Both the position numbers and the translations under genes were made by a program. The notes under the pieces were generated by a model. The model was not told the DNA's origin. It made no database searches and saw nothing but the letters and a program-made list of their open reading frames with translations. From Rhabditoides inermis (taxonomy: Eukaryota; Nematoda; Chromadorea; Rhabditida; Rhabditidae): a DNA stretch of 64,000 nucleotides. Numbering within the stretch: the stretch's first letter is position 1; each line of letters starts with the position of its first letter. Positions 1 to 15,704 of this stretch are shown here, piece by piece. The stretch is from the NCBI GenBank assembly GCA_963966185.1, contig CAWZYM010000401.1:662001-726000 (forward strand). The letters are read 5' to 3'.

Positions 1-59
1 ATAAAATAAATTGCTGGATAGGGATATTTGGATATTTTATCGAATCACTTCTTTTGCAG

Positions 60-3754
<3,695 letters not shown>

Positions 3755-3758
3755 GCTG

Positions 3759-3809
<51 letters not shown>

Positions 3810-4696
3810 CCCTCCTCTCTCTTTCGATTTGCCCAGTCGTTCCGTTCGCTCACGTAGACTTCTTTTCGAAAGGACTATACCTCCTGTCTATTTTTCTTTC
3901 CTTTTCCTTTTCACTCCTCTTGGCACTAATATTGATTTCGAAATGTACAAATATTCTCTAATAAGCGTAGTGTGGGAGTTTATTATTTTATTTTCTTGTT
4001 CATTCACAACTAGAGCGGGCGTTTTCGTGTGTCGAATTATAGTAGTGCTTTATTCATCCCCCACCCCCAATTCACGATAGTCGATATTTATGTGTATTCG
4101 ATATTTATTGAGAGTTTACCGTACACTCACGCCGTTACCGTATGTGTCTATGGAATTTTGTGCGATGTTTTTGTGTGCTTTTTGTCATATTGGAATTACT
4201 TTGAGGATAGTTTCATTTGTGTGGATAAATGTAATGTGTACAGTATATGTTGCGCTGATGGGAAGGCGTTGCGAAATTGTTCTGAGAAGTTCGCGGTCAT
4301 TTTTTTCGATGCTTACGTAACACCGGGATGCCTTACGCAACGCTTTCGAAACAATCCGATAATAAGAGTACAAATGCTTCTAGATTTCTTCGAAACATCT
4401 AAACTCTTTTCACATTTTCACAAACACACATCTAAACAAACAAAAACTCTCGGTTTTGGAGAGATTGACTCACTCCATATTTGGAATCTTGGCGAACGAG
4501 ACGCCGCAGAACCGCCAAGTGACCAGAAAACGAGACTTCACCATTTCACCAACAGAAACCATTCACAAATAGCCCGACTAGATACAACGCCCATATCATA
4601 TTCGCCTTTCAACACATTCTCACATTCCAGAAACATGTTTATCTTAAAACACACACACATATTCACGCGAGTACTGTACAATGGTTGTCTAGTCGT
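3755..4696. other. 3' flank / convergent intergenic region
   Basis: This AT-rich stretch lies between the stop of the SEC14-like gene and the stop of the minus-strand orphan gene. It begins with a CT tract (about 3762-3802). A 223-codon open frame covers 4029-4700, but it has no recognisable domain and low-complexity composition, and I do not regard it as a gene. No RNA gene or repeat family was recognised. Confidence 0.5.
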
Positions 4697-5672
4697 CTAG
4701 TTGTTCTTGCGGGCGGCAGTCCTGCCAGCAGACCTGCGCCTCCTTGTCCACGTGCCAAGTGCCAGCTCGATCTCTGTGGGGCCGGTCGTCCATTGTCCTG
4801 TCATTTTGCACTTCCATCTCGAGCCGTTTTTCGTGAGCACTCGGCCGTCGCGAAGCAGAAGCGTTCCTCCGTCGGGCGAGGGCGAGCCTGAAATAGAGTG
4901 GTGAGAAGGGGCGGGCGGGCGAGCAGTACAGTACCTTTGCGACGGGGCGCCCGCTCCTCCTGCTCCTGCTCCTGCTCCTCCATCTGCTCGTTCACCGACA
5001 GCTCTGGCGACTGAAGGAGGTATACTGTAGGTACAGTATGCCGGGTGAAGATTACGGTACCGCCTCGATGGGCTTCGGGAAGTTGTGTCCGTCCCTCCTC
5101 GAAGGGCGCTGTCGGAGGGCACGGCGGGTGGGGCAAGGACGCGGCTGCTCCTCCTCGGAAGACGAATCACACTGGAAGGAGTGCTTTGGAGAGTGCTTCT
5201 ACAGTGCTCCTTTAATATCACAGAATTCCTACAGTACTTCTCCAGTGTTTCTACAGTACTCCTACAGTACTCCTACATTACTTCTCCAGTGTTCCTACAG
5301 TACTCCTACAGTACTCTTACAATACTAATACAGCACTCCTCCAGTGCTCCTCCAGTGCTCCTCTAGTACTCTTACAGTACTCTTCCAGTACAGTAGAAGT
5401 ACTCTACAGTACCTTGTCCATGGCGGGAACGGTGCCACGCCGGCGGGTGCGCTGACGGTCCGGCGGGTGAGACTGCACCTGCTGAAAGCAGAAGCGGTGA
5501 GAGAGTACTGTATCGAACGCTATAGTACCATGGTGGAACCGACGGGGGCGGCGTGGCCGGCGGGGGCGGTGGGTCCGGCGGGGGCGGTGGGTCCGGCGGG
5601 GGCGGTGGGTCCGGCGGGGGCGGCGGCAGGGTCGGCCTCGGGCGGCTCGAGACCCTCTTCGGGCGAGGACAT
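4697..5672 (-). CDS. orphan 196-aa protein with Pro/Ala-rich tandem N-terminus
   Basis: Five exons on the minus strand: 5529-5672, 5413-5481, 5061-5171, 4935-5010 and 4697-4887. Their lengths sum to 591 nt, giving 196 aa and a TAG stop. Residues 1-48 are acidic, then built from three copies of a Gly-Pro-Thr-Ala-Pro-Ala unit (18-bp tandem repeats). The middle has an acidic Ser/Glu run, Arg-rich patches and a Glu-Gln-Glu repeat. The basic C-terminus contains LLLRDGRVLTKNG and WKCKMTGQW. I do not recognise the family. Low complexity suggests a disordered, possibly nuclear protein, but that is only inference. All four donors begin GTAC (GTACTATAG, GTACTGTAG, GTACCGTAA, GTACTGTAC), and the 5172-5412 intron is filled with related AGTACTGTAG units. 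Consistent frames across four introns are the main support. Confidence 0.6.
5172..5412. repeat. minisatellite of about 11-bp CTACAGTACTC units filling an intron
   Basis: The plus strand shows many imperfect copies of TACAGTACTCC and TCCAGTGCTCC from about 5200 to 5405. They occupy almost the whole third-to-second exon intron of the orphan gene. The unit resembles the first bases of the gene's other introns. Confidence 0.8.
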
Positions 5673-6014
5673 TCCGGCAAAGTAGAAAGTGCGCCCTCCG
5701 ATCCCGCCCCTTCCCTTTTATTCGCCCCACCGGCCCGCAAATGAGCACGCGGATAGACGGTGATGCGACGCAGCGCGCAAATGACTTATTAGCGGAATGA
5801 TGTAGGAATGGTGATTTACGCTAATGATCAGAGAAGTATTCAGGAATGGTGATGTTCGTGTGCTGTCATTGAGCTGGGAGAGAAGTGTGAATGCGATGGA
5901 AAAATGAAGGGGGACATGAGCATACTCGTAGAACCGTGTTTATCAAGTGAACCGGGAACTATTTACATGGTGCACTTTAGTAAGTGAACTGGCCCGACTT
6001 GTCACATATCACTA
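5673..6014. other. short intergenic spacer
   Basis: The spacer lies between the start of the orphan gene (5672) and the stop of the LACTB2-like gene (6015), both on the minus strand. The same-strand spacing of about 340 bp is compatible with the orphan having its own promoter or with a loose operon. I saw no motif that decides between them. Confidence 0.4.
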
Positions 6015-6480
6015 CTACTGTGCGAGTTTGTAGTCGAGCCGCCCCACCCTCTTCACTCGACCCTCCTTGACGAGCTTCCTCAACTGCTGGCGCACGTTGA
6101 CGATCGCGCCAATCTTCACCGACAGAGGAATGCCGCTGCAAAGAAGAAGGCGAATAGTTCATCCATATGGTCATCAAATAGGGCACACATCCTAGCGAAT
6201 AAGGGGTGGTAGTTTGGTAGAGTGATGACTGCGACAGAACCTTTTAACACCTAAACGTGTAGGTATGTCAATCTTAGAATCGTGATATTCACAGATTCAT
6301 TGCAATCAAGTTTTGATATCTGTCAACGTGGTGCACTCACGTGTAGAGGGCGTTTGTGATTTCGATGTCGTTGGCTTTAGTGACCGACTTGAGATGGGCG
6401 ACAATCTGCCGCTCGCGCTCGAGACGGTGAGAGATGTACTCGTGCACCTGGAGTCTTTTTTCTCTTTCTCTCTCTTTCCC

Positions 6481-6530
<50 letters not shown>

Positions 6531-8127
6531 GCTCTCTCTCTCTCTCTTCCCTCTCCCTCTTTACCTTCCTCTCCCTCTCTCCCCCTCTCTCTCCCCTACC
6601 TTCTGATTCGGATCGTCGACCACATGCCCATGTCCCGGATAGAGCTTGCCGGGTGTGAGTTTGAGCAGCAGCTCCAGAGACTGCATGTAGGTGAACAGAT
6701 CCTCGAACACCACCGAGTTGCCCTCGCCTGGAGAGACTATGGTGATGAGCATGGCAACGCTGTCACGAGCTGTTCGCTGACAGTGCAATGATGCGTTGTT
6801 GTCGATGATGGCTTGTTGCAAGTGTGTCAATCGTGTGTGTCTGGTTATGAACCCGAATGATTCGTCTTTTACTAGCTATACTACGGGGAGAGGGAGAGAG
6901 GGAGGGAGAGAGAGGGAGGGAGAGATGGCGCACCGAGGACGCAGTCGCCGCTGAACACGACGTTCTCCTCGTCCAGTCGGAGATAGATGTGGTCGGTGGT
7001 GTGGCCGGGACTCGCGTACACTCGCAGAGACGCGCCTGCGAGCAAGAAAGTAGACGTCAGAAGTTTTTGACTTGGCAATGAAGGGTTACCTTCCGTAGTG
7101 AGAACGTCTCCGTCGTGAAGCCACGAGAACTCGCCGTCCTTCTCCTTCTGAAAATTGCATCTCTCTCTCTCTCTCTCTCTCTCCCGCGTACCTTGTCGCT
7201 TCTCTTCATCTTGTAGCACTCGACATCTCCCGCCCACGCGCGGATATCCGCGATTCCGCCCACATGGTCTCTGTGATGGTGCGAGCACACAATCGCTTTC
7301 AGCCGCGCGCCGCCTCAAACCTCAGTTTTCCTCCTAGATCTCAATTATAAGTAGTTCCTAAGTAGTGAAAGGCAACTTGGAACTAGATGGATGAATTTAA
7401 TGCGAGTTGAATTTCCGCTACAATTCCATTCGCACTCCCCCCGCGCGACCGAGTCAAGTAACGTAAACCCGGCGCGAGTTGCATGCGGCAGGAGGCATAT
7501 CGGTCGCGAGCATGCGCAACTCGCTTCAATGTGCTCCTCTTACTACTGAAGATACCTATTTTTGAAACGAATTGAATTGCGACAAACCGAGTGCTTCTTT
7601 GAGCAGGTCGCAGTAGCCGGCAATGCGCGGCTCGCCAGTGTCGATAAGGATCTTCTCACTACAACGGGTCTTTCTTTCCTCCTCCTTCCCCCTCTCTCTC
7701 TCTCTCTCTCACCTGCCCGTTCCCACCAGGTAGGTGTTGGTGCCCTGACACGTGAATGGTCCCGGATTCAGCCCCAGAACGCGAGTCACCCTGAATCAAT
7801 GGGCAGATCGTGCTTTCAAGTCTGCGGATGCCAGCAGAGTGTCGCAGCGTACAGTGTCGTGCGTCACATTCTTATCGAAAGGCATATCGAACGGCATATC
7901 GGGAGTAGTTTGAGGGTGGTTCGAAGTCGTTTGAAGAGACTGGCCGGCTAGAGTGTAGTGCCTAGTGCTCACCTGTGGGAGAGTTGCGTGATGTGGGGCA
8001 CGGGTTTGAGGTCCTTCCGCTCCTTGTCGCGCATGTTGAGCCACTTGGTGAGGAAGTAAGCGGCCGCGGCAGCGGCGAACCGCCAACCGTACACCAACGC
8101 GCGCCACCCGTCCACCAGCCACGACAT
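6015..8127 (-). CDS. lactb-2: LACTB2-like metallo-beta-lactamase-fold endoribonuclease
   Basis: Nine exons: 7973-8127, 7713-7790, 7588-7658, 7192-7313, 7090-7147, 6934-7035, 6727-6600, 6341-6447 and 6015-6135. They sum to 942 nt, or 313 aa (human LACTB2 is 288). The landmarks are [12 protein letters not shown] and [11 protein letters not shown], then the metal-binding motif [10 protein letters not shown] (HxHxDH), the later ligands SPGHTTDH and [10 protein letters not shown], and LYPGHGHVV. The C-terminal winged-helix segment ends [17 protein letters not shown]2 is a mitochondrial single-strand RNA endonuclease. The first exon adds a hydrophobic Ala-rich stretch (about residues 15-30) that could be a membrane anchor or targeting signal. 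The ATG at 8127 is the first in-frame Met upstream of the conserved domain. The acceptor before the HxHxDH exon is TTTGAG rather than TTTCAG. Confidence 0.88.
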
Positions 8128-8285
8128 AATCAATGCACCACTGATAGGGTGATCAGGATGAGAGAGATAGGTCACAACACAATTGCCGGACTGGCTACAC
8201 GACGCAGTCAGACAAAACGAAAAACATTAGTGATAATGTGTGAATCGAACAACTTTGAATTACCGCGATTGTAACGAGTTCACTG

Positions 8286-10557
8286 AAGGACTGTTTATAC
8301 TACACACCGCGTCAACTTGACGCGCAGCGTCAATGTAGAAAAGATGGTTTATCGATTGGATGCGCGTCAGTAAAAATTGACGCCCCGCGTCAAGATTTTT
8401 GACGCGGCGCGTCAAGATTTTTGACGCGGCGCGTCAAGATTTTTGACGCGGCGTCAAGATTTTTGACGCGGCGCGTCAAGATTTTTGACGCGCCGCGTCA
8501 ATTTTCATCTCACAGTGCGTCAAAAAAAAGCAAGCAACAAGCAACTTAATTTTACTTATTCTTTAATCTTTTCACCATTAAAATCGTAATCAGCTGATTA
8601 TTACACGTGTGATGTCCGTATATTGTAGATGGAGGAAGAAGATGAGATCCTGCTCTTTGTACTTCAACTCGTTGCGCTACTCTATTGTTCTCCAGCTCGT
8701 GAATACATCACTGACGCACATACTCCTCTGTGTGAAACGAGATTCCGCAGTTTTGACTCTTATTACGCTTCCATGAACCCGTCGAAATTGCTGGAGTATC
8801 TGAGATTGTCCTGTTCCGAGTTCGAGGCCCTGCTGGCATCTGTGTTCCATGACATAGAGCATCCGACAACACACCGCTTCCCAATCAGCCCTCGATATCG
8901 CCTCGTCGTGTTCCTGCGGTACTTTCAATCATCACTTCGTTTCAAGCAAAATACGTATTCAGATACGTGAGCCATGGATCTTCGATTACTTCGTTGTCGC
9001 AGGAGTTCTCTATGGGAAAAACAACTGTCTCTAACATTGTGCGCGAGGTGGCAACGGCCATTGTCAAAAGTTGGTTTTCGCTTGTGAACTTTCGCCATCA
9101 TTTGGACTTAGATTGTTTCACTTCTGCTTTTCCTCCACTTCGTCAAGCTGACTGGCACCAGATCGCTCACGCGTTTCAAACGATGCACGGCTATCCGCGC
9201 GGACTTGGATGTCTGGATGGAAAGCATGTCACTATGCAAGTAAGATTTCAGATCATCTTTCTTTTGAATAGTTTGTTCAGGCTCCTGCAAATTCGGGTTC
9301 TGATTATTTCAACTACAAGGGGTTCAATTCGATTGTACTCTTGGCGGTTTGTGATGCGGATCTTCGTATTACTCTGTTCGACCTGGGCTGCAAAGGGCGT
9401 AACTCTGACAGTGGAATATATAACGTCAGTTCCATGAAGGTTAATACATCTGACAACCAAAAGTATGAAGCAAAATATATCGCATTAAGCACTTCATCGA
9501 CAGAGGAGACACTTTGTTTCCCGCAACTGCAACTCTGGGTACTGTAGGAGACGTTCCGTATCACTTCCTCGGTGACGGCGGCTTTGCGTTGACGGAACGC
9601 ATCATGCGCCCGTATCCTTCGAACGAGACATCGACAGACCACAGGAAGGCTGAATTTAACCGAAAGTATTCTGGGTATGATCTTCTTCATCGTTACATTT
9701 CCCTTGCTATGCATTTTGAAGGGTGCGCAGACTGGTGGAAAATCTCTTTGGTACATTGGCAAACCGATTTCGCATACTTCGACGCCCCATTGATCTGCAG
9801 ATTGAAACGACCATCACAGTCTTGCTAGCTATCATGGTAAAAAAAACAATCCGTTGATTAGTGCATATCAATTTGTTCAGTGCCTGCACAACGCCTTGAT
9901 CACGCAGTACGGTGGTGGAAGAGTGCTGAACAGATTCCCCCCTCTCGCTCCTTCAGCTCCAGCTGCACATCTTCCAGCCCGAGCAGTGCGCAGTGCCAAA
10001 ATATACCGCGACCGAATGATGGATTACATGACTTCATGAACTAATGCACTCTATTCAAACAATATATGTTTATCATTATCTATCAATATAATAAATATAG
10101 TAAATATAATAATAGTGAATACAAACATAGCGAAATACCGGTAAAATTTACCGGTGAAATACCGGTAAAATTTTTGACTGTTCTCGAATGTTCTGCTCTT
10201 TGGCGCCCATTGGCTATAGAACATTCTAGAACAAAAACAATTGGTCAACTGAATAACAACTTAAATAATATACAAATTAATAACAAAAATACGTATTTAC
10301 GCAAATTATTATTTAAAAAGAAGCAAAATATACACAACACTGAAAAATGAGTATGCACGCTAAATGAGCGTGAAATTGCACACCAAAACGCTGTGAAGTG
10401 CCCCATCCACGTGACGCGTCAAGTTGACGCACCCTTTGACGCGGCGCGTCAAGATTTTTGACGCGCCGCGTCAAGATTTTTGACGCGCCGCGTCAAACCC
10501 GATTGACGCTGACGCTGCGCGTCAAGTTGACGCGGTGTGTAGTATAAACAGTCCTTG
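8286..10557 (+). mobile_element. PIF/Harbinger DNA transposon, apparently complete (2272 bp)
   Basis: Perfect 47-bp terminal inverted repeats lie at 8286-8332 and 10511-10557, starting AAGGACTGTTTATACTACAC. Inside each end are tandem 16-22-bp subterminal units containing GACGCGGCGCGTCAAG followed by ATTTTT (about 8382-8500, and 10436-10490). These are probable transposase-binding sites and are themselves inverted (GACGCG/CGCGTC). The interior holds one spliced transposase gene with all catalytic residues. The usual 3-bp TTA/TAA target duplication is not evident next to these ends. The element sits just upstream of the LACTB2-like gene, in its probable promoter flank. Confidence 0.85.
8629..10039 (+). 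CDS. PIF/Harbinger (HARBI1-like) DDE transposase
   Basis: Six exons: 8629-8918, 8963-9239, 9281-9424, 9490-9674, 9731-9836 and 9881-10039. The sum is 1161 nt, or 386 aa. Introns are 44-65 bp. The N-terminal part reads FLRY then VSHGSSITSLSQEF, matching the Harbinger helix-turn-helix. The DDE_Tnp_4 catalytic Asp residues lie in GCLDGKH and LLAVCDADLR, and the Glu lies in LVENLFGTLANRFRI. GDGGFALTERIMRPYP and a CLHNALI helix follow, as in the family. No stop or frameshift remains once spliced, so the copy may be active. The ends of the exon at 9674 are the least certain join, because the usual RxR before the VEN motif is short here. The separate Myb-like partner protein of many PIF elements was not found inside the element. 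Confidence 0.82.
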
Positions 10558-10805
10558 TGTTAATGCAATAGACTAATAAGCAACGAGGTGTTCCAGTTTC
10601 CCGCCTCAATGGGAATACGACATTTAGTGCGTATTCGTCAACAGTAGATCGGAGTGTTTATATGTCAGCTGTGAGGATTGGCGGTTCATCATTTGCGTTT
10701 TTCTTTTGGTGTTTATTATTTTGTTTATTATTTTGATTGTGTTTATCTATATAAATGCGGCTTATTGCAGACATGTTTTGATACAACGTTTACACATAGA
10801 CCAAA
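10558..10805. promoter_or_regulatory. upstream flank of the DENND1-like gene
   Basis: About 250 bp lies between the Harbinger end and the presumed ATG at 10806. It is AT-rich and contains TCTATATAAATG (about 10745), which could act as a TATA-like element or simply be 5' UTR. There is no firm promoter evidence. Confidence 0.3.
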
Positions 10806-13313
10806 ATGGCTCTCGCCCAGCGTTACCGGTCAGTTTCACTTGTTTGATTTTTTCTCCACCATGTAATTCAACTTGTGAAAACATGTAATTATCTCTAAAC
10901 TATCACCTATCATGAATTTCAGTGAGAACATCGTCACGGCTTTCGACGTGTTTTGTGAGCTGGCGGCGCCGAATGAAGGAGGTGAGCAGCGTTGTGTTTA
11001 CGTTTTGCGCATCGATTGGCTACTGTGCACATTTTAATCGATCGATTATCAGGAGATGCTGTCGTGTTGACAAAGTACCCGGAAGACTACGACGACCAGG
11101 GCGTGCTCAACGGCGTCCGCCAGTTCGCCTTCCCCACCCGCGGCGCCGAGTGCGTTCAGCCGTTTCCATGTGTTTTATTGTTTATATTGCGCTCATCTCA
11201 CTACTTGTTCTCAACCGAAAACAAGACAGTTCCATGTTCCAACCCTCGCTCCACACGTGGTTGATTTGATTTATACGGGCGGCAAACGCATACGCACTTC
11301 ACGTGGTATAGCGATGTGCGAATATGCTAATATCGCGGCGTTTATCGGATTACTGGGCTGCTCTCTGAACGATGTATCTAGGGATGCGTCGGACGCGGTG
11401 CAGCTCTTCTCTTTCGTGCTCACCGATTCGGCGAGCAAGTACACGTTCGGCTTCTGCCGCTATACACCCCGCAACAAGACCTGCATCGTCATGCTCAGGT
11501 GGGGAAAAGGGATACGTATATGTCTAGGTTTTTGAATATGTTACTTTTGAATAAGATTTACTGCCAATATGAAGAATAACGGAGGTGAAACGCGAAGGGT
11601 TCCGATACCAAAGTACGTTTCTTGATTTGTCGTTTATGGTAGTTTGTTGTGCGACATTGTGGTCTCTTGGCGCACTCGGCAGAATGGCTGGAGAGTGGCA
11701 TACGAATGGGGAGGAATGATTTTTCTTTGCAGCGGGTACCAGTGGCCGAACGTGTTCTACAACATCCTCAATCATCTCGCCAACGTGATGAACAACGGCA
11801 ATGTGAGTCCTGCTATTACTTGGTCAATCGATTCATCTGTTCTGATGTATAGCATAGAGCTTGAATGATGGTTTGACAGTCTGATGAGAGCTTGAGTTAT
11901 GGTTTGACGGATTAACGGTGTGATCGACTGTTCTGATGTGCAGAATGATGGATTGATGGATTATCGATTGATTGCAGCAATCGGACATGGACTCGTTGCT
12001 GACGCGCGTCTACCACACGGACGTGCCGCCCGCCGGCGAGCAGATGCACTTTGAGACGGCTACAGGAGGCCATGTGAGTCGTTTCTGATCAATTTTACAT
12101 TTTCTCATCCTAAATCTCATCACAATTTTCACCAATACTTTCTTTCATCAATACACCAATATTTTCACCAATACTTATTCCATAAATTCCATTGCGGTGG
12201 AGTGGTAGACACTATTGTGACTTTTTATCTTGCTGTCGCTACTGCAATGTGTCTCTTGCCGTTTCACCACTACCTCGGTCGGCTTATTATGAATACTGTT
12301 CCATTGCGCTGGTCGTAGATCATTCCTGATCCTAACCGAGACATCTCCGTTTTTGCAATATGTTGTCATAGATTGCTTTTGAATTAGTATAGTTTTATTC
12401 AGGGAGATAGTTGGGGCCTCTGTGCATTTGACTACAGAAATGAAGATACTCATTTTCCGTGCGGGACCACACACCGGGCAGTCGGTGGAAATGATCTCGC
12501 AGGCTGCAATTTTGAAAGCGCATGTTCATTTCTGGACGCAATTGGAAGGGCACGAGATCATTCTCACCGACTGCTCGGTGCGTGGTCCCGCACGGAAAAT
12601 GAGTATCTTCATTTCTGTAGTCAAATGTACAATGTCCCCAACTATCTCCCCGAAGAAAACTATATGCGGTGTTCGCAGCGTCTCTCGGTGGAGGTGCCGG
12701 ACGTGTGGAAGCTGCCGAGTCTGCGCGACGACAAGTTCATGCTCGAGTTCTACAACGCCGTCACACCCAAGCAGATGATCGCCATATACGCGTCGTGAGT
12801 CCTATATAGTTCTGTGCTCGCAATAAGTTGCGCGTGGTGGGGTAGATCAGAGAAAGACGGAGAGTCAGTTCTCAGCAATAGCGCGCAAAACAAGAGAGGC
12901 AGACGGTTATGGTACCGTGTTTCGAACTGCAAGCGAGGTAGATCGAAAACTATCGCTCTGGCGCAGGCTATAGGCATTTAATATTGAAATCCTGTTTCGA
13001 GCTGCATGATTCGATTTTTTGATACAACTAAATTAATGTTTTTTTTACGTTTCACGAGTCGAGTGTTCAATATTGAGTTTATGATTTTCAATGTCATTGT
13101 ATTTCTACATCGTTTCCGGCATTACATCTTTTGAAACCATCTTTATATAGTCTTGAAAAGCATCTCGAAGTGCCTGTATTGGTATTCCTATACATGCTTG
13201 CAGGCTGCTGAAGGAGCGTCGCATTCTGTTTGTCGGCCGGCGGCCGAGCCAGCTGAGCAGCTGCGTCTACGGCGCCGCCTCACTCATGTACCCCATGAAC
13301 TGGTGCGCTCCAA

Positions 13314-13358
<45 letters not shown>

Positions 13359-14706
13359 TCCCCCTCTCGTTAGTTGGGAGAAGGCCATAGTGCATAGGGG
13401 TTGCCTGTTGTCTGCTCAATGAGTATTCATCCTCGTGAAAAGGTTTGCGCAGCTCCGATTCAAGAGATTACTCTGAGCAGGGGTCGAAGGAAGACTAACA
13501 TTACACCATAGCCCAACAATTCCCCAAAGCTTGTACGATACAGAGAAGTTATCCTTGTACGTTTTCCACGTCTTTACTCGTTCGTGCTGTTTTGTCTACG
13601 TGGAATGTTTGCGTGGTGACAGTCAAATACGAGTATTGCTCATCCAGTATCCCGTCCCCCCCACACTGTTTACTCCCGCTACTCGTGTATTTTGACAGTG
13701 TGTGTGTGTACTTGCAGTCTCTGACGGCACCCCCAGCTGATATCATACACTTGGACATGTGATGCGAGTGTATTTGATGATAGTGGTGGAGGAGATGGCT
13801 CCTCCTCCTCTTATCGAAATCCTTGCCGCCGCCACTCGAGCATGACACTGCGCCGAGCGTCACCGCGATTTTTGCGGGATCTATTTGCGGATAGTGATAG
13901 TGATCTCTGTTTGCCCATTCTCGATTTTCGAGTCCGAATCGAGTTTGTCGTTTAGTGGTATAGTAAAGATTATCTTTTGATCATCCAGTCACATTACGAA
14001 TCAGATCAAATAGTTCAACCAGAAACTTCGTGAATCGTTTATTCGGAAAGTTGCTCTAGTGTATTGTTGTGTTTCAGGCAGCACGTCTTCATCCCGGTCC
14101 TTCCGACGTCGCTGCGTGAGATGATCCTCGCACCGATGCCCTTCATCATTGGCACCCCCAAGCAGGCTGTGGATGACAATGTGGCTGGTCTCAATCAATC
14201 GTTTATCCACAATAGCTTTATCCTGATTATACAAGTGCATACGGTACGCCACAAGGCCTAAGCGCTGGGAGTGATCTATTTCATATTACTGGGCGCGCGC
14301 ACTGTTTATCCCATTGTCAACCGCATACTGGATCTGTTTACACGATGGATTTAGGGAAGGGAGAGTGCGGATAGCACGGGGGGCTGTTAAAACAAAAAAG
14401 GGGAACAAATCAACGTTTGGGTGGTCATGCGATTAGTAAGAAGACAATAAGACGTCTAGGTCCAGGGGAATATGAACACGCAGTTCACATTCACAGTGAA
14501 ATGGTGGAGATCTTTTAGGCGAGTAGTATAGAATTGAAATTAGGGAATTGCAGTTCGAATAAAATAATTGTTTCATAATTAATATTATTGATTAACATTT
14601 TTTGAGGCGCTTCGTGACGTTGGCGACGTGTTGATAGTTGACCTGGAGGAGAAGACGCTGCTCGGCTCGTTTGACGACGCCGCCACTATGCCCGAACCGG
14701 TGAGAG

Positions 14707-14745
<39 letters not shown>

Positions 14746-15668
14746 GAGGGGAGAGAGGAGGGGGAGAGAGGAAGGAAAGAAGAAGGGAGAAGCAGAAAAA
14801 AGAATCAGCATGGTTAGGGTAGATCAGATTAGGGTAGAGATGGGATGAGAGGTGTCGGAAAAGTGCCTGAGAAGCTGTCCACGCTCACCAACTGTCATCA
14901 TATCCAATACCTCACCACACCACAAATCAAATCATTTATCGGGACTCGCATCACCACCACCACCACAAATCCAGAATGCAGTGTGAGATCCTCACCACCT
15001 CCTTCCTCACTTGCAGGTGTTGTCGTTTCTGCGCGGCCAGCTGCGCTCTGCCTCCTCCGACATGGGCGACGGTCTGTCGCGCGCCTTTCTCCGCGCCAAC
15101 TGCCACCTATTCGGAGGCTACCGCATGGGATACGTGCGCGACGAGAGCACCGGAGTGAGTCAGAGATTCGGATCAGTCGGATCAGAGACACGCCAAGTCT
15201 TGAGTCAGAGATTTATCCGGAATCGTTGAACGTGAGCATGACATCGCAACCACAAAGTACGTAAGTGAACCACGCGTTTGTCTGATTCATGATGTAAGAA
15301 TGATGATCTGTCATGACCACCAGAGAATGCCCCACCAACAATTATGTAAATAGTAGCTGATTGTTTCGATATCCGAAAGGTTCAAATTCGATTATTATGT
15401 GGTGTGCAAAAGTAGGTAGCGAAGTGAGCAGGTGAAAAAAGTAAACATGCTGAATTGAATTTGACTTGTGATGTTTAGGTGTGATTTTTTTAAATGCTGA
15501 ATTGAATTGGAATAGATTGTGATGTTTAGGTGATCCGGTGGGACAAGAACAAGTTTGTGTCGGAGCAGCGCGGCTCGTTCCAGCCGTTTCTATCGTCCCT
15601 CCTCGGATCGGAGGGGGTACAGTACCTGGAGAGGGTGAGTGGGAGAGAGAGAGAGGGAGGGAGGGAGG

Positions 15669-15704
<36 letters not shown>

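Noticed and set aside
4029..4700. 223-codon plus-strand frame after the SEC14-like gene
   Set aside because: AT-rich composition, no domain, and it overlaps the 3' end of a better-supported minus-strand gene.
5344..5748. Gly-rich plus-strand and Pro- or Arg-rich minus-strand frames
   Set aside because: They are shadows of the 18-bp coding repeats of the minus-strand orphan gene.
8280..8285. Target-site duplication for the Harbinger element
   Set aside because: Flanks (ACTG and GTGT) do not form the expected TTA/TAA duplication; left unassigned.
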